A DNA stretch of 64,000 nt, taken from positions 19,358,612 to 19,422,611 of the forward strand of contig OZ038392.1 of assembly GCA_964036045.1 (NCBI GenBank), given 5' to 3'. The stretch comes from Eutreptiella sp. 'Long Island Sound 2002' (lineage: Eukaryota > Euglenozoa > Euglenophyceae > Eutreptiales > Eutreptiaceae). A program made the position numbers and the translations under genes. Below are positions 54,646 to 64,000 of the stretch, in pieces (the first letter of the stretch is position 1; each line of letters opens with the position of its first letter). The notes under the pieces are model-generated. The model did not search any database. It was not told the DNA's origin and saw only the letters and a program-made list of their open reading frames with translations.

Positions 54646-55675
54646 TGCAACTTGCCCACAGTCAGATGAGGCGTTGCGCAACCTTTTGCATAACCATGGT
54701 GTGCGTCCGGTGTCCTCATCTTGGGTCAACGTAATGAATGAAGAAGCCCGCAAAAAGGCCCAGATGGCCGGGAAGGAGAACTATATGTGTGTATGTGGCG
54801 GGACCCTACCGGTGTCGTGCACACCGCCGAACGGGTGGTACGTTACACATTGCACTCAAGCGAAGGCCCATTTGCATTTCATGACACATGGGCAACGCAT
54901 GCCCGATGGGCGTGGCCATAAGAAGGGTACAGCGAAGAGGGCGGAGCCCAAACGGGCAACCCCACAAAAGGTTGGCATTGCATCCTTGTTGCAAAGCCGC
55001 CCTAGCAGTAGCCCTAGTAGTAGTGGTAGTGGTGATGGTTGTGAAACACAAAGCACCGCTGTTCCGGAGGTGCCTCTTTCTCTTTGCCAACCAACACCAG
55101 GTCCGCAACAGGGTGCAACACAAAGTACTAACGTCCCCGACGTTCCTTTATCTCTGTCCGATCCAACACCGCACTTAACTTGCTTGCGGATAATCCTCCA
55201 CCACCATCAGGTACACACCGATGTGTGGGATTTTTCCCTTGTGGTTTATCACGTAGTGAGTTTGTAATGGTGTATCCGTTCGCGAGGCATGCCGAAAGCA
55301 CCAACCGTAAATGGGTTGCTGGCACAGAGGGTGTGCGGTCACAACGTTGTAGCGTCCATACGGAAAATGAAGGTCCTTGTGACCCTTGTCAACAAGTTGC
55401 AGCCGACAAAGACTTGTTGCGGCTCATGCATGTAGCGTTGGGTGGGGAAAAAAAAACAAACCTCACTTTGTTGGGCGTTGGCCCCCTTATCGACCATTGC
55501 CGTGGCTTGAAGCGAGAGATCACACAAAAACGGTTAATGGCACTAAATGCATTCTGAGATGTGTCAAGGTTGGACAAGTGTGTTAGTGACCTTGAGAAAG
55601 ATAGCACCCACCGTGACCGCGTCTTCATCAAAATTGCAATTGTCAGGCAATGCAACATTGTTTACATTCATGGGG
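54569..55675 (+). pseudogene. Zinc-finger module protein, frameshifted
   Basis: Frame from 54569 gives YMCVCGGTLPVSC-x-WYVTHCTQAKAHLHF, a C-x-C ... H-C ... H finger. A basic linker, QKVGIASLLQS and a Ser/Pro/Gln-rich spacer with two PDVPLSLS-type repeats follow. A one-base shift near 55180 moves to a frame reading CVGFFPCGLSRSEFVMVYPF, RHAESTNRKWVAGTEGVRS, PCDPCQQVAADKDLLRLM and KRLMALNAF. There a TGA (55555) is followed in frame by DVSRLDKCVSDLEKDSTHRD. CGA to TGA would explain it. The same layout appears at 59021-59600, so this is a gene family. Confidence 0.5.
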
Positions 55676-56095
55676 GTTTGACCAAACCTAGTGGTTTGTG
55701 CCGTACACCGCAGCCGATCGGTTGACGCATGTTCAACGTTGCCGTTGAAATACTCATTGACAAGTTGTGTAATATGCACGGTGTGTCCATTGGCGCATGG
55801 GACATAGGCTCGATTTCGGTCACAACCATGACAACGCAGCCAGGATTCCAAGGAACAAGCATCGGTAGGATCGCTATCCTCCATTTCTTTGGTGTCCGGG
55901 GCGGTCCCCAAAAATTCGTCTTCTTTGTCCAAGACAAGGGGTGCACCACATGGTTTCAAAAGGGTTGCACCGCCTTGGTAAAGAGATTCCAAGACATTGT
56001 GCGCAGATGAGCCAATCTGTGGGTGTTGCTCACTTGTGACCTTCATATGGGGCTCGCAACGGACGTGTTCCGTGGGCACATTTAGTTTTTCATGG
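55600..56095 (-). pseudogene. Minus-strand fragment with Cys cluster, possibly inverted piece of the same gene
   Basis: A 178-residue open frame read from 56100 to 55564: DSDPTDACSLESWLRCHGC, NRAYVPCANGHTVHITQLV, then NNVALPDNCNFDEDAVTVG. Its Cys/His spacing resembles the plus-strand neighbours, which stop looking coding at about 55600 and start again at about 56100. An inversion of ~500 bp would explain this. Confidence 0.35.
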
Positions 56096-56099
56096 TGCA

Positions 56100-57217
56100 C
56101 CGTTGACGGTGCACGGGTTTATGGTACCACGAAGGAGGCGCTTACGACGGGACATGCCATCCCCGTAACGGGTCGATTTTTGCCTTTTGTTGCCATGACC
56201 AATGATCCAACCTTGTTGCGGTGGACGGGGCGGTTTGGTCCGGAATGTGAGTTTCGGAATGGGCATGTGGTTTTTTTGGATGCCCAAATGGATGCCGATG
56301 GTCGTTGGCTGATTCCAGTGGGCACCCTGTCTGCCTTTGTGAAAAGTGCAAAGGTACCCAATTGTCCTCAGTTGCGTGCAGAGCCATACGCTGGTGTGGC
56401 ACATACTAGCGTGCGGCCCGTGGAAGCAACAGAATTTTGTTTATTTTGTGGAGCGGCCATTGCTTTGGCAAGGATGCGTCATCATGTGGCAGTGCACTTG
56501 CAGAAAGGAGAGGTGGTAACGGACCCAAGGATGCATGGTGAGGCCGAACCTTGTGGTTTTTGTGGACGCACAACAGGCACGTGTACCACAAGTATTGTGG
56601 GCAAGAAAATCAGTAGCACATGCCCGTGTGTGCTCCCATTGAAGCTCGCAATGGCCATGCGCAAAAAAGAAAACATGCCCCGTGAATGTCCTATTCCCGG
56701 GTGCAGTACCACCCCGTGGGTTTTGAACATCAAAACTCACTTGGCTCGGTGCCATCCAACCGTGCCACCCAACACCGTTGATTTGACGGAATGGGTTGTA
56801 GTCGGGCAGGACGATGAGAAAAAAAAGGGGCGAGCCAAAAAAATACCCATGGTGATGAAGCCCAAGATCACTTTGAAAGTGGCAAAGGCGGTGGACAATG
56901 AGAGTGCGTCCTTCTCTGAAGCCTCTCTTGGACGCTCCGATTGGGACTGGAAACCGGAGGAGGATGCAAGCTCTGTGGAATCTAGGTCTTCCGCAGATAA
57001 CGATTCGTCTAGCGGTAACGAGAGTTCCACAACTTCTGAGGATGGCAATAGCTCCTCTTCTTCCTCATCTTCTTCCTCTTCCACCTCTTCTTCCGGGGTG
57101 GAAGTTCTCTCGCAAAAGAAAGCCGCTCGTGGCAAGGGCACAAAGCGGCCCATCACCGCTACCAAGCAAAATCCGAAGAAGCGTTGCACGGTGAAGACGT
57201 CAGGGCGGAAGAAGTAG
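56100..57217 (+). CDS. Multi-zinc-finger, Ser-rich protein (N-terminus uncertain)
   Basis: The open frame begins at 55997 but coding character is clear only from about 56100. FCLFCGAAIALARMRHHVAVHL is a C2H2-like finger (about 56436-56500). EPCGFCGRTTGTCTTS with ISSTCPCVL is a Cys-rich finger. CPIPGCSTTPWVLNIKTHLA with RCH is a second C2H2 finger. A basic region, DEKKKGRAKKIPMVMKPK, an acidic/Ser run of about 40 residues, and a basic tail (KRCTVKTSGRKK) follow. Fingers plus basic/acidic tail suggest a nuclear nucleic-acid-binding protein. The three-finger order (C2H2, CGFCG cluster, C2H2) recurs in transposon-associated proteins of fungi and protists as far as I recall. It could be the 3' part of the gene begun at 53.7-55.6 kb. 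Confidence 0.55.
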
Positions 57218-57227
57218 GCAGAGCTAC

Positions 57228-57229
57228 AT

Positions 57230-57262
<33 letters not shown>
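57228..57262 (+). repeat. (CA)n microsatellite
   Basis: About fifteen CA units directly after the zinc-finger gene. Confidence 0.95.
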
Positions 57263-57263
<1 letters not shown>

Positions 57264-57526
57264 CAAACGGATACCTCCCCCACCCCCTACACCTCCTCGC
57301 TCTCCCTCTCCTTCTTTTGTAGTAGCATGCACACTAGGACTGGAAGGCCCACACGACGGCGCGGGGAGGGAGGCCTGGCCAGCCATAGCCTTAAGGGCCT
57401 CCCGAGTTGATCGGCCCACCAGTATAGTCACACACACACACCCCTTCTTTTACGCACTCCCCTTGACGCATTTCCCACCCATGATATGATATCCGATTTC
57501 CGAGAACCCCCCCCCCCCCTGACGCC

Positions 57527-57665
57527 AACTACTGGGCGCCGCTGACGCGTAAACGGCACATCCTGCCACATCCATCGCAGCCCCAGCACACCAACCACTG
57601 GGCTCCGCGGACGCGGAAACGACACCAGCAGGAGCTCTGGCCGCAGCGGCCGACAGAAATCAGTG
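57527..57665. repeat. Imperfect ~75-bp duplication
   Basis: CCAACTACTGGGCGCCGCTG, ACGCGTAAACG (57531) recurs as CCAACCACTGGGCTCCGCGG, ACGCGGAAACG (57591), about 60-75 bases on, beside a C-run. Confidence 0.5.
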
Positions 57666-58620
57666 ACCCGACGCAACATGCGAAGGTAAGAAGGGGTGAC
57701 TGTCCAGGGCCCCGTAAAGAAACAACAACCCGGTGGAATGTCACACTGGGGGCTTGGCATGTTGTACTTGGCCTCCCTTGCACTTGAGCAGCGCAGTCAT
57801 TGAAAAGGTTTGCTACCATTCGCGGGGCTGTCTTGTGCCATTGCCCTTACCAGGGCCTTGTTGCCGCACCCTTTGCGGCCGTGTGCTGTTTGTCTTGCAT
57901 TGGGTTTCCCGTTTCCTTGCAAGGTGTCGCTTGGCCCAGCCCCCTTGGCCTGCAAAAATGTGGCAACCTTGGGGGCATTCCCCTCTGCATAGGGAGCCTC
58001 CTCCTGTGGACTTCGGAGGAAGCAAGAGTTAGCAGCACTAGCCTGTTGCTTTACAGCAGAATGTTTGTCGGTCCTAATGGAATACCTGCCCCTCTTTATG
58101 ACCACCTTCATGTCATTGCCTTTTGCTTGTGACCATTTCATGTCTATTTAGCAGTGTTGCACGTGTTTAAATGCTGTGTGAGAGGAATTCCAAAGCACCA
58201 TCCATAGCTTGGGGTGAAACAAAATTTGAATACTTTTGTACCAGAGCAGCAGAAGGCTTGATGAGGACCGTGGAGCAAATTACAACAAAATGCCACAAAC
58301 CGTGCCCTGGGACAGCAGGGCATCTGTAGCTGCAGTCAATCCCCCACAATTGTGGCCTGTTTCCCCCGATTCACCCCGATATGTTGGCCTGATTAAGTAA
58401 GTTCCGGGATTGAACTCCAAAAATAGGCAGTGTAGTCGAGGTTGGCGGTTTTTGGTGGGAAGTGGTGGGAAGGAGCGTATTTTGACTCAATCCATCCCAT
58501 CTACCCACGTCAATGTGCCAATTGGGGGGTCATTCTGATGCAAAGTGGGAGTTTTTCATTTTTTCAGGCTTTGGCCATTTCCATTTTGACCACCAATAGT
58601 TGCCACCAGGGGGCCACTAG
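57666..58620. other. Intergenic, nothing recognised
   Basis: No domain-bearing frame, RNA gene or repeat unit found. Confidence 0.4.
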
Positions 58621-58621
58621 A

Positions 58622-58692
58622 GAAAAATTCGCGCGAATTTGTTTTGTACCCCCCTCCCCCTCCGGGGGTAGCCCCCGAGAAAAAAGCGAACG
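58622..58692 (+). repeat. Short dispersed repeat D, copy 1
   Basis: ATTCGCGCGAATTTG, TACCCCCCTCCCCCTCCGG, then CCC-GAGAAAAAA; matches 60090-60152 in order and strand. Confidence 0.8.
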
Positions 58693-59020
58693 CACTTATT
58701 GGGTTTTTTTTTCCGCCAGCACGACCCTTGCTAGGTAAGTGACCCGAATTTGCATGTGAACATTACAATGTTGCATTGTACGAAATTTGCACTTGAACTC
58801 AACTTCAGTTAAGAGTAGTCATTTGTGCATTTGCAAGTTTGGGGTTCTAGGGGCAAGAGGAATAGGGCAATTAGTGAGGTAGTGCAAGGAGAGGGACACA
58901 ATGAAAAGAGTGAGAGGGAGAAGGTCAACACAAGAATCATTATGTAGGACAGTCAGATCAAGAGTCACCTAATCTCCATTTATACATTTTTGTTGCTCCC
59001 ACTTCTCACTGACTTTTTGT

Positions 59021-59600
59021 ATGTCGTCAGCAATCAACATCGCATGGGGTAAGCAGGACGCCCATGGGTGGACATGTCCCTGCGGAGAGCGGTTATCAAT
59101 TTTGGCCGCCCCAGACACCCAACCCTATGCATATGAGTTACATTGCAAGGGCAAGAAGCATCGCGCAGGCATTGCCCCCGCTGCAAAGGGACATCAAACT
59201 TCAATGATGAGGTTTTTTAGTCAATCCTCCCAAGGGTCACGGCCATCGCATCACGAATCGTCAGCCGCTTCGCAACCATCTAATGACCCCAGTAGCCCAC
59301 GCAGTGGTGCCTCCATTGAACCTCTGGTCGAACACCCAGTCTCGTGTCCTGTTCCGACCAAGTGTATGGGTGTTCTGCCATTGGGTGTATCAAGTGCTCT
59401 CGTTCTTCGCGGGTGCTATCCCGTGATGCGCCACGCCCACGAGAAAGTCCACTAGTTCTATGTTGATGGGGTTGGTTGTTTCTCGCGTGGGGGGATCCGG
59501 ACAAACAATGTGTGCACGGTACAGCGATAATGGCGCGGTTCGTGATGCGTGATTTGCAAGAAATCAGACCATGTAACATTTTTTTTTCCGTGTTGTGCGT
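59021..59600 (+). pseudogene. Zinc-finger protein with PIP-box-like motif, 3' end broken
   Basis: From ATG 59021 (144 residues to TAG 59453): GWTCPCGERLSIL with Cys19/Cys21, ELHCKGKKHRAG with His41/Cys42/His47, then Q59-T-S-M62-M-R-F65-F66. The last fits the PCNA-interacting consensus Q-x-x-(M/L/I)-x-x-F-F exactly. A Ser/Pro-rich linker follows, then PLGVSSALVLRGCYPVMRHA. After the TAG the frame continues as FYVDGVGCFSRGGIRTNN. The paralogue at 55.2 kb has Trp at the TAG position (KWVAGTEGV). Finger plus PIP box would tie a DNA-binding mobile-element protein to the replication clamp; this is inference. An AT-rich stretch precedes the ATG. Confidence 0.55.
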
Positions 59601-59639
59601 GCAAGCGCTGCGTAGTGCGACAATGTGCACCATCCACAT

Positions 59640-60085
59640 ACACACATACACACCATCACACTAACACACAAACAGTAGTCCCACTGAGAACCAACCTTCT
59701 TTGGCAAGCAAACGTGGCACAGCGGTCATCAAGCAGCATGCTATAAGGCAACGGGGACACGACATTGTGGGGTCCACTATAGGCTTGGGCAACCTATAGA
59801 ACGGCCGGAATGGACATTCGTCACCCTTGTCCTTCAATGCTGCTCGTTCGGTTTCTCGCCCCAAATGAGGTGCATTGGCTCATTTGGGGACTCTTTCCTG
59901 CCGATAAGAGGCCAGGGTGGGGCGCTGCAGTGCAGCCCAGACCGGGGGTCTTCGTGCCCTTAAACACAAATACCACCCATATCGGCTAAAATCTGAATGA
60001 ATACCTTGAAAAGTATCCTCCTTGCACCTTCCACATTCAAAAAAGTGTGATAAAAGTCAAAAAATTTCAGTTTTTGGGGCCCAGA
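59640..60085. other. Intergenic, nothing recognised
   Basis: A short ACACA-rich patch at 59637-59672; otherwise no feature seen. Confidence 0.4.
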
Positions 60086-60089
60086 AAAA

Positions 60090-60152
60090 ATTTTCGCGCG
60101 AATTTTTTTCGTACCCCCCTCCCCCTCCGGGGAACCCCCCGGAAAAAAAATG
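60090..60152 (+). repeat. Short dispersed repeat D, copy 2
   Basis: TTCGCGCGAATTTTTTTCG, TACCCCCCTCCCCCTCCGG, AACCCCCCGGAAAAAAA; partner of 58622-58692. Confidence 0.8.
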
Positions 60153-62985
60153 CCACGATGGTATCAGGAATTTTTTTTTGGGGGCCCCCCCGGGTTGCCA
60201 CAATGCAGATGCGGTGCGTGCGCGGATATTTGGCGGTTGATCTTAAGGCTCACAGGTCGCCTAGGCGGTGCACGATGGCATACCCGACAGCACTGCATAT
60301 CGGCTGGCCATGCCATATGGATGCGCTCCCAGGGCCTTCAATAGCCCGTGGGCTGGGGGCAACCTCCCTAACCCAACCGCTGCACTCCAAAGGTGTGCGC
60401 CCCTGCTCCCCGCGCCTGCTGGTCCATGCACCAACCCTTCCCTTCCCTGCCCCTGCTCCGTCCCTACTCTGACACCACGCTCTGCAGGTGCATCCCCAGG
60501 GCCCTGGATGACCCTGCGGAAAGCGGGGACCCTGCCCTTACTGCTCTCTGGCCCAGCATTAGGGCCAGGGAGGGGGTAGAGGGGGTGATTTCATGCTGAT
60601 TATCAGTACCCGTATAGCACATCATTCCAATTCGCAGTACCATCTTGCACACTCGTTGGGCTCCTGGCTACTGCCTTCTTGCTTTCAAGACCAGTGACCA
60701 CCACCACCGCCATCACCACCACATCAAGCAAACTATCGACCGTCAATCTTCATCCTGTCATGGTGGTTGAAGCTTGTGATAGAAAAGGGGAATTGTCCTG
60801 CTACGATGCAAGGTTAGGCAGATTCTCAGAATTGCCACCCCATTCAGCATCGGGGAGCCAAGCTCATTTAGTTGATCTTGGTTGCACTTTTGGAAGTGGA
60901 ATGACCCAGCCCATTTAAAGCGAGAGAGAATGAGCGCTTGAGCTACAAGCTTGGCTGCAGGTTTGGCTGGTTGAGGATTTGGCACAAGATTGCACAAATA
61001 ATACCACCTTGTCCAACCAGCAACCACACAGGAGAAGCTCAATATCCAACCTTCTGAGTAAAATTGGAAAATGGAAAGTGACAGTTCCCTCAGGGGCACA
61101 ATGATCATTTCCACTGCAACAGTATGGGTGTGCTTCGGCTATGTACAGCGTGTTGATGTTGGTATGTACATTTCGCTGATGGTCATAGGCTTGGAGACTG
61201 CTGTTCGTTATGCAGGTACAGCGGCAGCCACTGCCAGATACTCACTGCCTGGGCATTCATTCGGCCATCCTGAACTGACGCCTTAGGGGTCATGGTGGCG
61301 GGGGGGGTGATCGAGCTCGAATCTCTGTGCTGAAGGTAAAGTGTGTGTAGTCGAGATGTGAAGCAGCAACAAGGGGTGGGTTGATAGAAAAGAGGGGAGC
61401 GAATTCATTGAAAACCGAGACTGCATATAGTGTCTCTGTGTGGCAGCTAGCACAGCAGTTGTGCAGCCGGCGCCGAAAACAAGTGGCGCCTGTTCGAGCC
61501 CCACCGAAGGCGTTCCTCTTCTGCCGGCACGCAGAAGAAGAATATGATGAGGAGACGCGCCTCCCCGCCGCCGACTCAGTCGGGGGCGCACAGCTGCAGG
61601 CGGCGGCTGGCAACGGGCGGCCTCATTTTTCTTGCATTTTTGCTGTGGTCTGTGTGTGGTATCACGTGGATGAGACGAACAAAAAATGGACACACACTAC
61701 CCCTCCCCCAATGCTATTAGTGGAGGAGCGCACAGCTGCTGGGCGTGGTGGTGGGGCCACACCCATGGGCTAGTTGTGTCGACGAGACGAGGATTTGGAC
61801 CCCAGTAGTGACGATGTGGGTCTATGTTGTTGTCCGTTGGAGTAGGCCATGTCTCTTGCTCCAAACGGAGTTCCTTCGCGTTTGTGTTTGGCGGAACTAG
61901 TTTGTTTCTGACCCTGTATTGTGTCCGCTGACTCCAGTGGGTCTATCGTAGTTGAGCGGTAATGTTCCCTGCCCCCCCCCCCCCAGGTTACTATTCAAGG
62001 GCGGTTACTATTCCGGGGGGGGGTACATGGCACATTGTGTATGCACATGGCACAGCATTGTGCACGTGCTACCTCTCTTTGCGCATTGGCATCACCTTGG
62101 TGCACGTGGGTGGCATTTTACTGCGCACGGGGTGGCACTTCACTGCACCCGTGATCGTTTGCTATTTGCGTGGTCTGATGGTGCGACACGTTTGAACACA
62201 TCCCTGTTCAAGCTGAATCGAACTCCAGAGTGCATTTCATGTATAGACACATTCCTGTCCAATGTCCAACATATTCTCTGGCCCCGTTGAGCACATGCAG
62301 CTCTTCAAAGTAAAATACTCGCGCCAGAAAAAGTGGCACACAGAGCCAGCCTCTCAGTAGAGCCGAACATGCATCTCAACAGGCAGACCCTCAACCAAGA
62401 GTGCAGCCAAACCTGCTGGCAGTTTCCGGGTCATTGTTTTGCTTCTTGTCATGCGTTCCCTTGGGCGGGGGGGGGGGCGTCACTTTGGGTCGTTTCCCCG
62501 GGGGGTGTGAGGATACCGTCGCGCGCAGGCGGTTACTGTCCAAGGGGAGGGGGGGTAGTCACGTTCTTCAACAGAATGACCCTGGCTGCTGGCAACACCG
62601 ATGGCAAGAATGCTAGTGCACAATTGTCACAATAGTCGATATCGCACTACCCCTTGTGCCTTTGTGTGGTCTCATGTAGTCTTCTTGAAATGCACTACTA
62701 CTCGACAATCGATGGGTATCACGATGCTTGCTTCCTCGGGCCACCTGACGTTGGGCGTTGGTGCAATGGCAAAGCAAGCATAGCCAGCGTGGCTCTGGCT
62801 ACCCTGACAGTGGCCATCTTGTTAGTAGGTGTGCACCGAAATACTGCTCCCTGAGTGCATCGGTCCGAGGCCTCAGCTCAGGCCAACACTGAAACCAACC
62901 ACCCGATGGCAAACCATAATCGAGATTGGGGATTGGGACGGACCTGATGGGGAAGAGAGCATTGCATACCGTACACGATGTCCAA
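60153..62985. other. Intergenic, no gene supported
   Basis: A tRNA-like B box (GTTCGAGCCCC) with a GGCGCC hairpin sits at 61465-61507 but lacks an acceptor stem. GGTTACTATTC occurs twice with C- and G-runs at 61970-62025, and a related GGCGGTTACTGTCC at 62528. The open frames present have no domains. Confidence 0.4.
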
Positions 62986-63240
62986 CATTGCACAGTGCAC
63001 ACACTGCACACGTTGAACGCTGCATATTGCATCACCATGCATCATGGGTCTTGCGCACTAAGACATTGTGCAGCCGGCACCTGGTACACTGTGCACACCC
63101 TGAGCACTGCACTCGATGCACAACACACAGGATGCACACTGCACTTTGCACACAGTGCGATGCGCGCGTTGCACACTACACAGCATGTGCTCCACAGACA
63201 GCACCCTACACGCTCTGCACACTGCACTCTGCACTTTGTT
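62985..63240. repeat. Degenerate CACTGCACAC-type sequence
   Basis: GCACAGTGCACACACTGCAC, ACACTGTGCACACC and GCACACTGCACTCTGC words. Same base words as the 32289-34605 array but without regular units. Confidence 0.6.
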
Positions 63241-63326
63241 GTTGATGTCCAGATGGGCCACGCACCGTCGCTGAAAGTAACCCACAAGGCCTGCGTTTCC
63301 ATGGTTCACGGGCCTTGCGCATGTTG

Positions 63327-63691
63327 TACCCCCCCCCCCCTTGTATAAGCTACGCCCTTGTCCAAGCTACAGTCGCCGTAGGGACCGTAATAATTTTGTA
63401 CATAATTTAATTGTGTACGAAATGTAGTGTGGCCACGCAAAACATGGGTTTGTCGTCACATTTGCCAATTTCAGCACATGTGGCCCCCTGCCCGTGTACC
63501 AGGATTTTTTTTGTTAAGTCTGATGCATCCCATAGGTCCTAAATTGCCAACTTCCGCACATGTGGCCTGCGCACGTGTGTGTCGGCAGTTGTATGTGTTC
63601 CGCGCAAGCCACGCCTTTGTCCAAGCTACAGTAGGCGTGGGGACCGTAATAATTGTGTACATTGGCGTAGCTTATACAAGGGGGGGGGTTA
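63327..63691. mobile_element. Small terminal-inverted-repeat element (MITE-like)
   Basis: Ends are TACCCCC...TTGTATAAGCTACG (63327) and its inverse CGTAGCTTATACAAG followed by G-run and TTA (to 63691), giving ~25-bp inverted termini with C-runs of unequal length. TA at each end fits a TA target duplication, as with Tc1/mariner-type MITEs. Inside, GTCCAAGCTACAGT-GCC and GGGACCGTAATAATT occur twice, and TTGCCAA-TTC-GCACATGTGG occurs twice. No coding capacity. Confidence 0.65.
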
Positions 63692-64000
63692 CACCACGTA
63701 TTGCCTTGGGGCCCTTGTGGTGCTGAATCGTGAGGAATGGGGGCCTTGACAGGAACTTTCCACACCACCAACACTCTTCAATGCCCCGGGGCGCCGTGGG
63801 GTGGCGCTCTTTGCTTGGGTAGGGCTGCAGCATGGGGCAAACGTTGCCCCAAAACGATTTGCCTCAACGTTGCTCCTCGACCGCTTTGCGGTTCTCAAAC
63901 AGGTGAATGTAGGCCAGTCTCAGCTCTTTGACCCACGTTGGCCCATGCAAGTTCCCAAAAACGCTTGAGAAGGGCGGGAAAATGGTTCAAAAAGGGTCAA
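63692..64000. other. Right edge, nothing recognised
   Basis: No feature can be supported in the last 300 bases. Confidence 0.4.

Noticed and set aside
61465-61507. tRNA-like B box with GGCGCC hairpin
   Set aside because: No acceptor stem and no second copy seen.

Overview
The window is repeat-dominated nuclear DNA of a unicellular eukaryote, most likely an alga or related protist. Few genes look intact. Both are intronless: a 2-oxoglutarate/Fe(II) oxygenase at 12.4-13.4 kb and a DUF952-Nudix fusion at 49.0-49.9 kb. Everything else recognisable is mobile-element debris, satellites and low-complexity sequence. The pol sequence of the first retroelement resembles, from memory, chromovirus-type Ty3 elements of dinoflagellate genomes. 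That was not tested, and green-algal or haptophyte hosts are not excluded.

Layout. 1-8.5 kb: a decayed Ty3/gypsy chromovirus (gag, protease, RT, RNase H, integrase, chromodomain) with a candidate 3' LTR; a diverged LTR-like relative lies at 16.0-17.4 kb. 8.5-12.2 kb: degenerate repeats, a dispersed repeat carrying a tRNA-like fold, an uninterrupted copy of a ~595-bp repeat, and a ~195-bp tandem repeat. 12.4-13.4 kb: the oxygenase gene. 13.9-15.5 kb: a ~106-bp tandem repeat, a long palindrome and a small 85-bp minisatellite. 18.5-22.1 kb: a tyrosine-recombinase retroelement in the order gag-YR-RT, inserted in a second copy of the ~595-bp repeat, so the 10.6-kb copy serves as an empty site. 23-30 kb: dispersed and tandem repeats, two tRNA-derived SINE-like units, a broken gene at 25.8-27.0 kb, and weak minus-strand coding traces. 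30-34.6 kb: simple sequence and a 2.3-kb strand-switching CACTGCACACTG array. 34.6-47.25 kb: three near-identical ~4.16-kb tandem units, each carrying a broken pogo/Tigger-like transposase, an unidentified broken gene and the tail of a chromodomain integrase. 47.1-49.0 kb: the rest of that second chromovirus, internally deleted. 49.0-49.9 kb: DUF952-Nudix. 52.3-53.5 kb: thirteen 85-bp repeats. 53.7-59.6 kb: remains of a zinc-finger/cysteine-peptidase gene family. 63.3-63.7 kb: a small terminal-inverted-repeat element.

Themes. Nesting and tandem duplication of mobile elements account for most of the architecture. In-frame premature stops across several unrelated relics are overwhelmingly TAG, at Gln or Trp positions where these can be judged. 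That fits C-to-T decay in CAG/CTG context better than a reassigned code, because intact genes here also end in TAG. The most novel-looking item is the gag-YR-RT element, in which gag and recombinase share one frame separated by a single UGA-CUG.
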